From Zoogloea oleivorans (lineage in GTDB: Bacteria > Pseudomonadota > Gammaproteobacteria > Burkholderiales > Rhodocyclaceae): a DNA stretch of 64,000 nucleotides. The position numbers were made by a program, and so were the translations under genes. The stretch is taken from NCBI GenBank assembly GCA_030157785.1, contig JAOAUC010000022.1:1-64000 (forward strand), read 5' to 3'. This document shows, one piece after another, positions 1-11,446 of this stretch. The first letter of the stretch is position 1, and each line of letters starts with the position of its first letter. The notes under the pieces are model-generated. The model saw nothing but the letters and a program-made list of their open reading frames with translations, ran no database searches and was not told where the DNA came from.

Positions 1-79
1 CACTATGGTTAGCGAGCTAAGAGGCCGGGGGAAGATGGGTTGGCCGGGTGCTTACAGATTATTTCACCAATTCTGAGAA

Positions 80-2587
<2,508 letters not shown>

Positions 2588-2641
2588 TTAGGCTTGCAGC
2601 CTGGTGGGTCGCCTTAACAGAAACGACCCGGGTTCGAGTTT

Positions 2642-2751
2642 GTGGAGAAAGCGCTGCGAGCAGGCCCGAGGTCGCAATGAGGAGCGGAGCTGTACTGTTG
2701 TACAGCGAGCACCGGAGTTGCGGGATCGGGACGCGCAGTAGCTTTGTCCAC
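2642..2751. repeat. ~110-bp imperfect palindrome between dnaN and gyrB
   Basis: Six pairs of complementary blocks nest in order around a 4-nt loop at 2696-2699: GTGGA 2642/TCCAC 2747, AAAGC 2648/GCTTT 2741, CTGCG 2654/CGCAG 2734, CCCGA 2665/TCGGG 2726, CGCAA 2673/TTGCG 2718 and GCTGTAC 2689/GTACAGC 2700. A hairpin or cruciform is therefore likely. It fills most of the dnaN-gyrB gap and could shape the transcript between the two genes or be a REP/MITE-like dispersed repeat. Its copy number cannot be judged from this window. Confidence 0.7.
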
Positions 2752-2758
2752 GAACTCC

Positions 2759-3865
2759 TCAAATCCGCATCGGCATCACGACGTACTTGAAGTCGGCGTT
2801 GTCGGCGAGGCCGAACAGGGCGCTGGCGTTGCCGTCGTTGAAGCGGATTTCGATCTCGTTGGCGGACACGTTGGTCAGCACGTCGAGCAGATAGGTGACG
2901 TTGAAGCCGATGTCGAGCGAATCGCCGCTGTAATCGACTTCGAGTTCTTCGAGGGCTTCTTCCTGCTCGGCGTTGGTGGACACCAGCTTGAGGCTGCCCT
3001 CCGAGAGCATCAGGCGCACGCCGCGGAACTTCTCGTTGGTGAGAATGGCGGCGCGCTGCAGCGATTGCAGCAGGGCCAGGCGGCTGGCCTTGACCAGCTT
3101 GGGGTGGCCTTGCGGAATGACGCGCTCGTAGTCGGGGAACTTGCCGTCGATGAGCTTGGAGATGAGTTCGATGTGGCCGAAGCGGAACACGATCTGGTTG
3201 CCGACCAGGGTGACTTCGAGGGCGTCGTCGGAATCGGCGAGCTGGCGGGCCAGTTCGACCACGGTTTTGCGCGGCAGGATCACGTCGGTGCGGGCGTAGT
3301 CGCCCACCAGCGGGGACGCGGCGTAGGCCAGGCGGTGGCCGTCGGTAGCCACCATGCGCAGGGTGTCGCCGGCGACGACGAGCAGCAGGCCGTTGAGGTA
3401 GTAGCGGATGTCCTGCTGGGCCATGGCGTACTGGACCAGCGCGAGCTGCTTCTTGAAGGCCTTTTGCGTGGTGGTGAAGTGCACCCCTTCGCCTTCCGGC
3501 GGGGCCAGGCGCGGGTAGTCGGCGGCGGGCAGGGTCTGCAGCTGGAAGCGGCTCTTGCCGGCCTTGAGGGTGATGCGCTTGTCGTCAAGGGTGAGGCTGA
3601 CGTCGGCGGTGTCGGGCAGGGCGCGCAGGATGTCCTGCAGCTTGCGGGCGCCGACGGTGATGGCGACATCTTCGGCGCCCAGCGCGGCGGGGGCGCTGTT
3701 GCGGATCTGGATCTCGATGTCGGTGGCGAGCAGGGTGAGCAGATCGCCCTTTTTCTCGATCAGCACATTGGAGAGAATCGGCAGGGTATGGCGTTTCTCG
3801 ACGATGCCGGACACCGATTGCAGCGGGGCGAGAAGGGCGTCGCGGGGCGCAGTGAAGAGCAGCAT
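2759..3865 (-). CDS. dnaN: DNA polymerase III sliding clamp (beta subunit)
   Basis: This is the ring-shaped processivity factor of the replicative polymerase. The 368-residue protein (366 in E. coli) has the typical DnaN opening (LLFTAPRDALLAPLQSVSGI, then KRHTLPILSNVL). It ends in the conserved clamp C-terminus FKYVVMPMRI, whose VMPMR stretch contributes to the clamp-partner pocket. It lies between dnaA and gyrB on the same strand, in the usual dnaA-dnaN-gyrB order without recF. The 77-bp gap to dnaA suggests co-transcription. Confidence 0.98.
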   Translation of the reverse strand: MLLFTAPRDALLAPLQSVSGIVEKRHTLPILSNVLIEKKGDLLTLLATDIEIQIRNSAPAALGAEDVAITVGARKLQDILRALPDTADVSLTLDDKRITLKAGKSRFQLQTLPAADYPRLAPPEGEGVHFTTTQKAFKKQLALVQYAMAQQDIRYYLNGLLLVVAGDTLRMVATDGHRLAYAASPLVGDYARTDVILPRKTVVELARQLADSDDALEVTLVGNQIVFRFGHIELISKLIDGKFPDYERVIPQGHPKLVKASRLALLQSLQRAAILTNEKFRGVRLMLSEGSLKLVSTNAEQEEALEELEVDYSGDSLDIGFNVTYLLDVLTNVSANEIEIRFNDGNASALFGLADNADFKYVVMPMRI

Positions 3866-3942
3866 GAGATCAGGTCTCCGTATCGTTTTCTAGTGGGCAG
3901 GGCGTTTCAGGGCCCGGCCGGCAATCATGGGTTGTGCAGGTT

Positions 3943-5406
3943 TCAACCGCGCAGCACCTGGGTGAGCACGTGCAGGTCGTGGTTGAGCTGGGTGTCGCCG
4001 AGACGGAGTTCGGCGATGGTGCGGCAGGCGTGCAGCACGGTGGTGTGGTCGCGGCCGCCGAAGGCTTCGCCGATGGCCGGCAGGCTCATCGGGGTCAGAT
4101 CCTTGGCGAGGAACATGGCCACCTGGCGCGGCCGGGCGATCACCCGGGTGCGCTTCTTGGAGTGCATGTCCGCCACCTTGATCTTGTAATAGTCGGCCAC
4201 CGTTTTCTGGATGAACTCGGCGGTGAGCTGGCGGTTGTGGGCGTTGAGGAGATCCTTCAGCGCCTCCTTGGCCACTTCGAGGCTGACTTCCTTGCCGTGG
4301 AAGCGGGCGAAGGCGAGCACCTTTTTGAGTGCGCCTTCGAGCTCGCGCACATTGGAGCGCAGGTTTTTGGCGATCAGGAAGGCCACGTCCTCGTTCAGCG
4401 CAATGCGTTCGACTTCGGCTTTTTTCTTGAGGATGGCGACCCGCATTTCCAGCTCGGGCGGTTCGATCTGCACCGTCAAACCCCAGTCGAAGCGGGAGAT
4501 CAGGCGGTCTTCGAGGCCCTGGACATCCTTGGGGTAGGTGTCGCTGGTGATGATGATCTGCTTCTTGGCCTCGGTGAGGGCATTGAAGGCGTGGAAGAAT
4601 TCTTCCTGGGTCCGGTTCTTGTTATTGAAGAACTGGATGTCGTCGATGATCAGCACGTCGAGCGAGCGGTAGTAGCGCTTGAAGACGTCGAAGGACTTTT
4701 GCTGGTAGGCGCGCACCACGTCGGCGTAGTAGTCCTCGGCGTGCACGTAGCGGATGACCTTTTTGGGGTCGTGCTTGAAGACGTAGTTGCCGAGGGCGTG
4801 GATCAGGTGGGTCTTGCCCAGGCCGACGCCGCCATAGATGAAGAGCGGGTTGTACGAGACGCCCGGGTTCTGGGCCACCTGCAGCGCGGCGGCGCGGGCC
4901 AGGTCGTTGGCGCGGCCGGTGACCAGGGTGTCGAAGGTGAAATCGGGGTTGAGGCGCGACTTGTCGTAGCTGGCGGATTCGGCCGTTGCCGGGGTCTCGG
5001 GCGCCGGATGGCGCGGAGCCGGCGGGGCGGCATGAGCCGCGGCGCTCGTGGTGGCGCCGACCGGAGCCGCAGGCGTGGCGACCGCTGCGGGCTGCACGGA
5101 AGGCGGCGGGCTCGGGCGACGCAGGCCGCCAGCCGGCGCAAGGCTGACTTCGATGGTCGGAAGGCCGCCGAAGTAGTCCTCGCCGAGTTCTTCGATGCGC
5201 CGCAGGTAGCGGTCGCGCAGCCACTGGCGATGGAAATTGGACGGTGCCACCAGGCGCAGGCCGGCCTGATCCTCGCCTTGCAGTTCTTCAACGCGCAGGG
5301 GGAGGATCCAGGTTTTGAACTGCTGGGCCGGCAATTCCTGTTCCAGGCAGCTCAGGCAGTGCGTCCAGAATGCGGCGCATTGGGGCGAGGATGAGGCTTC
5401 GGGCAC
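3943..5406 (-). CDS. dnaA: Chromosomal replication initiator DnaA
   Basis: This AAA+ protein binds DnaA boxes and melts the origin. Of 487 residues, about 1-90 form domain I ([23 protein letters not shown]). About 95-145 are a Pro/Ala-rich domain II linker. The AAA+ module has Walker [11 protein letters not shown] near 191 and Walker [10 protein letters not shown] near 251. The C-terminal domain IV carries the DNA-binding signature [14 protein letters not shown]. The gene faces away from rpmH; a perfect DnaA box lies 130 bp upstream and could mediate autoregulation. The slightly longer length than E. coli (467) comes from the linker. Confidence 0.98.
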   Translation of the reverse strand: MPEASSSPQCAAFWTHCLSCLEQELPAQQFKTWILPLRVEELQGEDQAGLRLVAPSNFHRQWLRDRYLRRIEELGEDYFGGLPTIEVSLAPAGGLRRPSPPPSVQPAAVATPAAPVGATTSAAAHAAPPAPRHPAPETPATAESASYDKSRLNPDFTFDTLVTGRANDLARAAALQVAQNPGVSYNPLFIYGGVGLGKTHLIHALGNYVFKHDPKKVIRYVHAEDYYADVVRAYQQKSFDVFKRYYRSLDVLIIDDIQFFNNKNRTQEEFFHAFNALTEAKKQIIITSDTYPKDVQGLEDRLISRFDWGLTVQIEPPELEMRVAILKKKAEVERIALNEDVAFLIAKNLRSNVRELEGALKKVLAFARFHGKEVSLEVAKEALKDLLNAHNRQLTAEFIQKTVADYYKIKVADMHSKKRTRVIARPRQVAMFLAKDLTPMSLPAIGEAFGGRDHTTVLHACRTIAELRLGDTQLNHDLHVLTQVLRG

Positions 5407-5535
5407 GATTCAGGGGCGGGTCTTTGTTTACAGCAGGATGGGCGCCGGTTCTCGTTCTTGGCTGAGCCCCGGGTGGGCCGGAAGTGCGCTCAGCGTCGTC
5501 CGGCCAAACGCGCATTGTACCCTTCCGGAGTGGAC

Positions 5536-5544
5536 TTATCCACA
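5536..5544 (+). promoter_or_regulatory. DnaA box in the dnaA-rpmH intergenic region
   Basis: TTATCCACA matches the consensus DnaA box exactly. It is the only strong box I can find in the 262-bp gap between divergent dnaA and rpmH. The gap is not notably AT-rich, so this is at least a DnaA autoregulatory site and possibly part of oriC. Confidence 0.7.
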
Positions 5545-5606
5545 GCTTGCAGCGACGGAAAACGGGTGGGCTGCGCGGCATCCAGTGGCAAATCCTCGAA
5601 ACCTAC

Positions 5607-5633
5607 TTGACAAACAGGGGCTTAAGGTATCAA
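5607..5633 (+). promoter_or_regulatory. Putative rpmH promoter
   Basis: A consensus -35 hexamer TTGACA (5607-5612) is followed after 15 bp by TATCAA, an imperfect -10 element. It stands 36 bp before the rpmH start codon and points toward the rpmH-rnpA-yidD-yidC-mnmE run. The spacing is short for a sigma-70 promoter, so the exact -10 is uncertain. Confidence 0.5.
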
Positions 5634-5668
5634 ATTGGGCGTTTGACTCAACTTTTCGGGCACGTAAA

Positions 5669-5803
5669 ATGAAACGTACTTACCAACCGTCCGTCGTCCG
5701 TCGCAAGCGCACCCACGGCTTCCTGGTCCGCATGGGCACCCGTGGCGGTCGCAAGGTCATCGCCGCTCGTCGCGCCAAGGGCCGTCATCGTCTCGCCGTC
5801 TAA
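5669..5803 (+). CDS. rpmH: 50S ribosomal protein L34
   Basis: This 44-residue, very basic ribosomal protein begins [20 protein letters not shown] and ends KGRHRLAV, which is diagnostic of bacterial L34. It packs against 23S rRNA in the large subunit. It is the first gene of the plus-strand run that continues into rnpA, the standard arrangement next to dnaA. It sits inside a longer open frame that begins upstream, but the L34 N-terminus fixes the true start. Confidence 0.98.
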   Translation: MKRTYQPSVVRRKRTHGFLVRMGTRGGRKVIAARRAKGRHRLAV

Positions 5804-5867
5804 GGTCTCTCCGGAGGCCCCTTCCGCTGCCGGCACCATGGATTGTTCGGCAGAGGAAGTTGTAGAC

Positions 5868-6212
5868 GTGGCAGGATTCGGCTTCGGCTCGTCCTTGCGA
5901 CTGCATAAAACGGATGAGTTCTCATCCGTTTTTGCTTTTCGGCGCGTGGTGCGCGGGAAGTATTTCGCCCTGCACTATTGCCCGAACAAGGTCGGCACGC
6001 CCCGCATCGGTCTCGTCGTCGCCAAGAAGCTCGCCAAGCGCGCGGTTGTCCGCAACCTGGTGAAGCGTCTTGGTCGCGACGTGTTTCGTCATGCCCAGGC
6101 AAGCCTGCCCCACTACGATCTGGTGTTACGATTGTCAGCCAAGGTTGGTGATGTGACGAAACGCACCATGCGCGAAGAGATGATCGGCCTGCTTGGGCGC
6201 CTGCCCAAATGA
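5868..6212 (+). CDS. rnpA: Ribonuclease P protein component
   Basis: RnpA is the protein subunit that binds RNase P RNA and helps process the 5' ends of precursor tRNAs. The RNR-type signature [13 protein letters not shown] and the following [10 protein letters not shown] are present. I chose the GTG at 5868 because the purine-rich AGAGGAAG lies 8-9 bases upstream and the resulting 114 residues fit the family. An ATG at 5838 would add 10 residues without a comparable ribosome-binding site. Its stop overlaps the yidD start by 4 bases (ATGA), which implies translational coupling. Confidence 0.95.
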   Translation: MAGFGFGSSLRLHKTDEFSSVFAFRRVVRGKYFALHYCPNKVGTPRIGLVVAKKLAKRAVVRNLVKRLGRDVFRHAQASLPHYDLVLRLSAKVGDVTKRTMREEMIGLLGRLPK

Positions 6213-6418
6213 AGGCTGTCGTCCTGGCGCTGCTGCGTGTCTATCGTTACGCCATCAGCCCCATGCTTGGACGCAACTGCCGTTTTGTTCCGTCCTGTTC
6301 CGAATACGCCGTGGAGGCCGTCGAGCGCCATGGCGCCCTGAAGGGCTCCTGGCTTGCAGCGCGCCGGGTGTGTCGCTGCCATCCGTTCAGCGGTGGCGGC
6401 TTCGATCCTGTGCCCTGA
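6209..6418 (+). CDS. yidD: Membrane protein insertion efficiency factor YidD
   Basis: This small protein of 69 residues associates with the inner membrane and aids YidC-dependent insertion. The family core is clear: [20 protein letters not shown] followed by [15 protein letters not shown], and the Cys/His-rich end [18 protein letters not shown]. It overlaps rnpA by four bases and precedes yidC by 54 bp, the canonical rnpA-yidD-yidC block. Confidence 0.96.
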   Translation: MKAVVLALLRVYRYAISPMLGRNCRFVPSCSEYAVEAVERHGALKGSWLAARRVCRCHPFSGGGFDPVP

Positions 6419-6472
6419 TGCCATGCCCTTCCCCCGACTTCCCGCCCCAACTCCTTCCTGACACTGACTCCG

Positions 6473-8110
6473 ATGGATAACCGTCGCCTGCTCCTTCTTC
6501 TCGTCTTCTCGTTCTCCCTGGTAATGCTGTGGGACGGCTGGCAGAAGCACAACCAGCCCAAGGTGCCGGCATCCGCCGCAGCCGCCAACTCTACTGCCGG
6601 TGTACCGACGCCGACCGCAGGTACGCCAGGGGCCGTCGCGGTACCCGGCGCTGCCGTGGCCGCACCGGCCGTCGCCGCGCCCATGGCCACCATCCGCACC
6701 GATGTGCTGGTGGCCCAAGTTTCGGCCATCGGCGGCGACATCGTCCGGCTCGAGCTGACCAAGCACAAGTCGTCCGAAGACCAGACCCGCAACTACGTGC
6801 TCTTCGACAATGGCGAGAAGCACAATTACGCGGCCCAGACCGGCTTGATCGGCAACGACCTGCCCAACCACAAGACGCCCTTTACCCTCGCTGCCACGGC
6901 CGTCGAACTGAAGGATGGCGAAGAGGCGGTCACCCTGCGCCTCGACGCCGCGCCGACCGCCGACGGCGTCAAGGTCAGCAAACTGATCACCTTCCACCGC
7001 GGCAGCTACATGGCGGAAGTGAGCTACGAGATTGCCAACGGCAGTGCCGCAGCCCTTTCCCCCCACGCCTACTTCCAGTTCACCCGTGACGGCAAACCGG
7101 CCGAGCAGCCTGGCGGCTTCGGCGTGCAGACCTTTACCGGTCCGGCTTTCTACACGGAGGCCGAGAAGTACCAGAAGGTGAAGTTCGAGGACGTGGCCGA
7201 AAAGAAGGCCAAGTTTGTCACCAAGTCTTCCGACGGCTGGGCTGCCATGGTGCAGCACTACTTTGTCGCCGGCTGGGCCCCCAAGGAAGGCGAGCGCGAG
7301 TTCTTCGCCAACCAGGTTAGCTCCGACCTCTATTCCGCCGGCGTGATCCTGCCGGTGGCAGCCATCGCCCCGGGCCAGACCGGCAAGCTGTCCGTTCCGC
7401 TTTATGCCGGCCCGCAGGAACAGAGCCGTCTGGAGCAGTTCGCCAAGGGCTTCGACCTGGTGGTGGACTACGGCTTTCTGACCATCATCGCCGCCCCGCT
7501 GTTCTGGGTGCTGGAATGGTTCCACAAGCTCACCGGCAACTGGGGCTGGGCCATCATCCTGGTAACCGTCGCCCTGAAGGCGCTGTTCTTCCCGCTGTCC
7601 GCCGCCAGCTACAAGTCGATGGCCAAGATGAAGACTCTCGGCCCCCGCCTGCAGCGCATGAAAGAGCAGTACGGCGACGACAAGATGAAGCTGCAGCAGG
7701 CCATGATGGAGATGTACAAGCGCGAGAAGGTCAATCCGCTGGGCGGCTGCCTGCCCATCCTGATCCAGATCCCGGTGTTCATCTCCCTCTACTGGGTCCT
7801 GCTGGGTGTCGTCGAAATGCGCGGCGCACCGTGGCTGGGCTGGATCCAGGATCTGTCGGTGAAGGATCCGTACTACATCCTGCCACTGATCATGGGCGCC
7901 ACCAGCCTGATCCAGACCCGCCTCAACCCGGCCCCGCCCGATCCCATCCAGGCCAAGGTGATGATGATGATGCCCGTCCTCTTCACCGTCATGTTCCTGT
8001 GGTTCCCATCCGGCCTGGTGCTGTACTGGGTCGTGAACAACACCCTGTCGATTGCCCAGCAATGGCAGATCAACCGCATGATTGCAGCCGGTGGCAAACC
8101 CGCCGAGTGA
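6473..8110 (+). CDS. yidC: Membrane protein insertase YidC
   Basis: YidC inserts and folds inner-membrane proteins, alone or with SecYEG. The 545 residues (548 in E. coli) start with [20 protein letters not shown], the first transmembrane helix. A low-complexity Ala/Pro linker follows (about residues 35-75), then the large periplasmic P1 domain. The conserved C-terminal 60KD_IMP core runs from about residue 350 ([56 protein letters not shown]). The last bases overlap the mnmE start region. Confidence 0.97.
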   Translation: MDNRRLLLLLVFSFSLVMLWDGWQKHNQPKVPASAAAANSTAGVPTPTAGTPGAVAVPGAAVAAPAVAAPMATIRTDVLVAQVSAIGGDIVRLELTKHKSSEDQTRNYVLFDNGEKHNYAAQTGLIGNDLPNHKTPFTLAATAVELKDGEEAVTLRLDAAPTADGVKVSKLITFHRGSYMAEVSYEIANGSAAALSPHAYFQFTRDGKPAEQPGGFGVQTFTGPAFYTEAEKYQKVKFEDVAEKKAKFVTKSSDGWAAMVQHYFVAGWAPKEGEREFFANQVSSDLYSAGVILPVAAIAPGQTGKLSVPLYAGPQEQSRLEQFAKGFDLVVDYGFLTIIAAPLFWVLEWFHKLTGNWGWAIILVTVALKALFFPLSAASYKSMAKMKTLGPRLQRMKEQYGDDKMKLQQAMMEMYKREKVNPLGGCLPILIQIPVFISLYWVLLGVVEMRGAPWLGWIQDLSVKDPYYILPLIMGATSLIQTRLNPAPPDPIQAKVMMMMPVLFTVMFLWFPSGLVLYWVVNNTLSIAQQWQINRMIAAGGKPAE

Positions 8111-9449
8111 CGTCATTGCGGCGATTGCCACTGCGCCCGGGCGTGGTGGCATCGGCGTGGTCCGGATCTCCGGGCCGAATCTCTCTGCGCTCGCGGCCGA
8201 CTTCAGCGGTCGCGAGCCGCAAGCCAGGCTCGCCCAGTTCGCCCGCTTCCGTGACGGCAGCGGCGAACTGATCGACGAAGGCCTCCTCCTCTACTTCCCG
8301 GCGCCCCATTCCTTCACCGGCGAAGACGTCATCGAATTGCAGGGCCATGGCGGCCCGGTGGTCATGCAGATGCTGCTGGCCCGCTGCCTCGAACTTGGCG
8401 CCCGCCTCGCCGAACCCGGCGAATTCACCCGCCGTGCCTTCCTCAACGGCAAGCTCGACCTGGCCCAGGCCGAAAGCGTCGCCGACCTCATAGAAGCCTC
8501 TACTGCTGCCGCGGCACGCTCCGCAGTGCGCTCCCTCACCGGCAGCTTCTCGAAGGAAGTGCACGCCCTCTGCGAGCGTCTGATCGACCTGCGCATGCTC
8601 GTCGAGGCGACCCTCGACTTCCCCGATGAAGACGTGGATTTCCTCATCGAGGCCAAGGCCTTCGAGCGCATCGAAGTCGTCGCCAGCGAACTGCGCGCCA
8701 TCCTCGACCGGGCCCGCCAGGGCAGCTTGCTGCGCAACGGCCTCCACGTCGTCCTCGTCGGCCAGCCCAACGTCGGCAAATCGAGCCTCCTCAACCGCCT
8801 TGCCGGCGAAGAGCGGGCCATCGTCACCGACATCGCCGGCACCACCCGCGATGCCCTGCGCGAGACCATCCAGATCGAGGGCATCCCGCTCCACATCACC
8901 GACACCGCCGGCCTGCGCGACACCACCGACGAAGTCGAGAAAATCGGCATCGCCCGCACTTGGCAGGAAATCGAACGAGCCGACGTCGTCGTGCGCCTGG
9001 TGGACGTGCGTGCCGGCCTCACCGCTGCCGACGCCGACATTGACGCCCGCCTGCCGGCCGGCGTCGAGCGCATCACCGTATTCAACAAAGTGGACCTGGC
9101 CGGCCGCGCTCCTGAACGCGTCGAAACCAGTATCGATGGCAACAGCGGCGTCAGCCTCTACCTCTCCGCCAAGGCCGGCCAGGGCATTGACCTGCTGCGC
9201 GCCGAGCTTCTCCGCGTGGCCGGCTGGCACCGCCACGGCGAGGACGTGATTCTCGCCCGCGAGCGCCACCTGATCGCCCTGCGCGAAGCCCTCTCCCGCG
9301 TCGAAGCCGCCCTCGAAGCCCGCCAGGCCCTCGAATTGATGGCCGAGGAACTCCGCCTCGCCCAGGAAGCCATCAACGCCCTCACCGGCGAGTTCACGCC
9401 GGACGACCTTCTCGGGGTGATTTTTTCGCGGTTTTGCATCGGAAAGTAA
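8091..9449 (+). CDS. mnmE: tRNA modification GTPase MnmE
   Basis: With MnmG, MnmE makes the cmnm5 modification on wobble U34 of certain tRNAs. The N-terminal formyl-THF-binding domain starts [20 protein letters not shown]. The inserted G domain has [23 protein letters not shown] and DTAGLRDT. The protein ends FCIGK, the invariant MnmE tail with its catalytic Cys. The start is uncertain: GTG 8091 gives 452 residues, close to the 454 of E. coli, and TTG 8082 is an in-frame alternative. Either start overlaps the 3' end of yidC. Confidence 0.96.
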   Translation: MANPPSDVIAAIATAPGRGGIGVVRISGPNLSALAADFSGREPQARLAQFARFRDGSGELIDEGLLLYFPAPHSFTGEDVIELQGHGGPVVMQMLLARCLELGARLAEPGEFTRRAFLNGKLDLAQAESVADLIEASTAAAARSAVRSLTGSFSKEVHALCERLIDLRMLVEATLDFPDEDVDFLIEAKAFERIEVVASELRAILDRARQGSLLRNGLHVVLVGQPNVGKSSLLNRLAGEERAIVTDIAGTTRDALRETIQIEGIPLHITDTAGLRDTTDEVEKIGIARTWQEIERADVVVRLVDVRAGLTAADADIDARLPAGVERITVFNKVDLAGRAPERVETSIDGNSGVSLYLSAKAGQGIDLLRAELLRVAGWHRHGEDVILARERHLIALREALSRVEAALEARQALELMAEELRLAQEAINALTGEFTPDDLLGVIFSRFCIGK

Positions 9450-9547
9450 CGAGCTGCGCAATGCGCCTTTACAAATAAGGCCTAATGTTCCGCTCTCCCC
9501 ATGCCGTTTACCGGAAAGTTCATCGGCCCAAACGAAGGGGGAGTTTT

Positions 9548-9754
9548 ATGAGCATCGGTTCTGTCGGTGGCGCCTCAAGCGCCGCCTATACACAAACGGT
9601 ACAGCGTCAACCTGAAGCAGCTGAAGTCAAGAAGTCGGGTCCTGACGGCGATGGTGACAAGGACGATGGGGCGAGCAAGGTTCAGCCCGACCCTGCACCG
9701 AGCGTCAACGCCAGTGGTCAGGTCGTGGGACAGGTCATCAACACCACCGCTTGA
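9548..9754 (+). CDS. Small hydrophilic protein of unknown function
   Basis: The protein has 68 residues. The ATG is preceded by a strong Shine-Dalgarno sequence (GAAGGGGGAG, 9534-9543), and a rho-independent terminator follows the gene, so it looks like a complete monocistronic unit. The pattern is a Ser/Gly-rich start, an acidic-basic middle (EAAEVKKSGPDGDGDKDDG) and an end VNASGQVVGQVINTTA. I believe similar short proteins of the form 'E-EVKxxGPDxDGDxDD ... VNxxGQxVG' are common uncharacterised proteins in beta- and gammaproteobacteria, but I cannot name a function. No signal peptide or membrane segment is visible. Confidence 0.75.
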   Translation: MSIGSVGGASSAAYTQTVQRQPEAAEVKKSGPDGDGDKDDGASKVQPDPAPSVNASGQVVGQVINTTA

Positions 9755-9777
9755 CGCCGTCGCAATCCTCACACTCG

Positions 9778-9801
9778 AACCCGGCCACGCGCCGGGTTTT
9801 G
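9778..9801 (+). terminator. Rho-independent terminator after the small ORF
   Basis: The 8-bp stem AACCCGGC/GCCGGGTT (9778-9785/9791-9798) with a 5-nt loop is followed by a T-rich tail. Confidence 0.8.
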
Positions 9802-9880
9802 TTTTCCGGGCTCGGCTGGCATCATTCAGGGAACGCCACCTGGGCGAACTCGGCACAACCGAACACAGGAGAGTCACGCC

Positions 9881-10642
9881 ATGGGCTGGGAGCCGGATCG
9901 ATACCTGCAGTTTTCCGATGAACGTCTGCAGCCTGCGGCAGATCTGCTGAACCGGATTCCCCTCGCGCGGCCCGTTCATGTGGTGGACCTGGGCTGCGGG
10001 GCCGGCAACGTGACCCGCCTGCTCGCCCAGCGCTGGCCGGAAGCAGACATCACAGGCCTCGATAGTTCTCCCGAGATGCTCGAACGTGCGCGCCGCGTGC
10101 TGCCGTCGGCACGCTTCGAACTCGCCGGGGTGGAGCACTGGGAGCCTGACGATGCACTCGACCTGCTTTTCTCGAATGCAGCACTGCACTGGGTCGACGA
10201 TCACGAGGCGCTATTCCCGCGCTTGCTCGACAGCCTGTCGGCTGGTGGCGTTCTCGCGGTGCAGATGCCTGGCAATTTCGATGCCCCGTCCCATCGCCTG
10301 ATCCGCGAGCTCGCCGGCACCACCGCCTGGGCCGACAGGATTGGCCCCAGGCGCATGGGTGCGGTTCTGCCGATGGCTGACTACCAGCGCATTCTTGCGC
10401 CCCGCTGCACTCGCCTGCACCTGTGGGAGACGACCTACTGGCAGGCGATGAGCGGCCCGGCGCCGGTGCTCGACTGGCTGCAGGGCACGACCCTGATCCC
10501 CTACCTTGCGCCATTGGACGATGCTGCCCGGGCAGACTTCCTCACCGAACTCGGCAGTCGCCTCACGGAAGCCTATCCTCCCGACTCCAGCGGAACCACT
10601 CTTTTCCCCTTCCGGCGCATCTTCATACTCGCCCAGCGATGA
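9881..10642 (+). CDS. tam: Trans-aconitate 2-methyltransferase-like SAM methyltransferase
   Basis: Tam methylates trans-aconitate, a by-product that inhibits aconitase, using S-adenosylmethionine. The 253-residue protein has the Tam opening GWEPDRYLQFSDERLQPAAD, SAM motif I VVDLGCGAGNVTRLL and an acidic ribose-binding turn GLDSSPEMLERAR. It continues with LLFSNAALHWVDDH and VQMPGNF, all typical of Tam. Its stop overlaps the start of the broken sirtuin gene (ATGA), so the two probably formed an operon. The substrate assignment rests on family resemblance only. Confidence 0.88.
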   Translation: MGWEPDRYLQFSDERLQPAADLLNRIPLARPVHVVDLGCGAGNVTRLLAQRWPEADITGLDSSPEMLERARRVLPSARFELAGVEHWEPDDALDLLFSNAALHWVDDHEALFPRLLDSLSAGGVLAVQMPGNFDAPSHRLIRELAGTTAWADRIGPRRMGAVLPMADYQRILAPRCTRLHLWETTYWQAMSGPAPVLDWLQGTTLIPYLAPLDDAARADFLTELGSRLTEAYPPDSSGTTLFPFRRIFILAQR

Positions 10643-11208
10643 ACGATTCGCACGACCTGTTCGCTGAGGCCGCCCGATTCATAAGGTCTGCGGACGGCCT
10701 GCTCATCACCGCCGGCGCGGGCATGGGCGTGGATTCGGGATTGCCCGACTTTCGCGGCAATGCCGGCCTGTGGCGGGCCTATCCGGCCCTTGCCGGCGCC
10801 CGCATCGCCTTCGAGGATATCGCCTGCCCCGATGCCTTCCTGCGCACGCCCAAGCTCGCCTGGGGCTTCTACGGGCATCGGCTGAACCTGTATCGGCGGA
10901 CCATCCCACACGTGGGTTTCACGATCCTGCAGCAGATCGGTGCGCGCCTGCCGCAGAGCAGCTTCGTGTTCACCTCCAACGTGGATGGCCAGTTTCAGCG
11001 GGCCGGTTTCGCAGAGACACGAGTTTGTGAGGTGCACGGTTCCCTGCACCACCTCCAGTGCATGGGCGGTTGCGGCGACGCGATAAGGCCGGCCGATGAC
11101 TTCACTCCGGACGTGGATGACGCCAACTGCCAGTTGCGCTCACCGCTACCGCGCTGCCCCAGTTGCAATGATCTGCTGCGCCCCAACGTGTTGATGTTTG
11201 CACTATAA
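10639..11208 (+). pseudogene. 5' part of a sirtuin gene, split by the integrative element
   Basis: This segment encodes the first two thirds of a Sir2-family NAD-dependent deacylase: the NAD loop GAGMGVDSGLPDFRG, the motif FTSNVDGQF, the catalytic His in CEVHGSLHHL and a Cys pattern fitting a zinc site (CMGGC and CPSC). The native reading continues to RPNVLM and then runs into the element, gaining only F-A-L before a TAA. The missing third (MFGDWGWLPR onward) lies at 22021-22308, on the far side of the element, in the same frame. Neither half contains a complete NAD pocket, so the sirtuin is presumably inactive while the element is integrated. Confidence 0.93.
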
Positions 11209-11214
11209 AATCTC
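11191..11214 (+). other. attL: left attachment junction of the integrative element
   Basis: Here the host gene (ending CCCAACGTG) meets the octamer TTGATGTT (11191-11198), followed by element DNA TGCACTATAAAATCTC. The same octamer occurs at 22021. The element arm GATGTTTGC (11193-11201) is the exact reverse complement of GCAAACATC at 22012-22020. Confidence 0.9.
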
Positions 11215-11251
11215 TAAAAAAAGGGGACTGACAGCGCACTGACGAGCGCAT

Positions 11252-11446
11252 TTACGTATCAAGAGGCCAGTCGGTACACGATGAGATGTCGTAACTGCTA
11301 TCCGTACCATAAGGATTGCCTTCAACATCAATGTTCGTCCCTTCGATCAGCGGCAGACCGTTGGCAGGGTTCATTCCTGCATCCAACACACCGGACATCG
11401 CATCATCAGAGCCAGGCGTACCAAATAAAAAGTGCCAGAAGTTCAT
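11252..11446 (-). CDS. Small acidic protein next to attL
   Basis: The protein has 64 residues, beginning MNFWHFLFGTPGSDDAMSG and containing DAGMNPANGLPLIEGTNIDV and GNPYGTD. The ATG at 11446 has a good Shine-Dalgarno sequence (GAAGGAAC on the minus strand, 11458-11451). The motif 'NPANGLPxxxG..D..GNPYG' resembles a group of short uncharacterised proteobacterial proteins I have seen before, but I cannot name a family. Its place at the element edge opposite the integrase would suit an accessory or excision factor; that is speculation. The frame extends upstream, but the RBS favours the short form. Confidence 0.65.
   Translation of the reverse strand: MNFWHFLFGTPGSDDAMSGVLDAGMNPANGLPLIEGTNIDVEGNPYGTDSSYDISSCTDWPLDT

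Noticed and set aside
2744-5394. Long plus-strand frames opposite dnaN and dnaA
   Set aside because: Both are shadows of dnaN and dnaA with the same low-complexity antisense composition.
6113-9461. Minus-strand frames of 679 and 463 codons opposite yidC and mnmE
   Set aside because: They are antisense to two well-identified genes and have no recognisable domain or start context.
9881-11208. tam-sirtuin pair as a new NAD-linked defence system
   Set aside because: Both look like ordinary metabolic enzymes, and the sirtuin has no fused effector domain.
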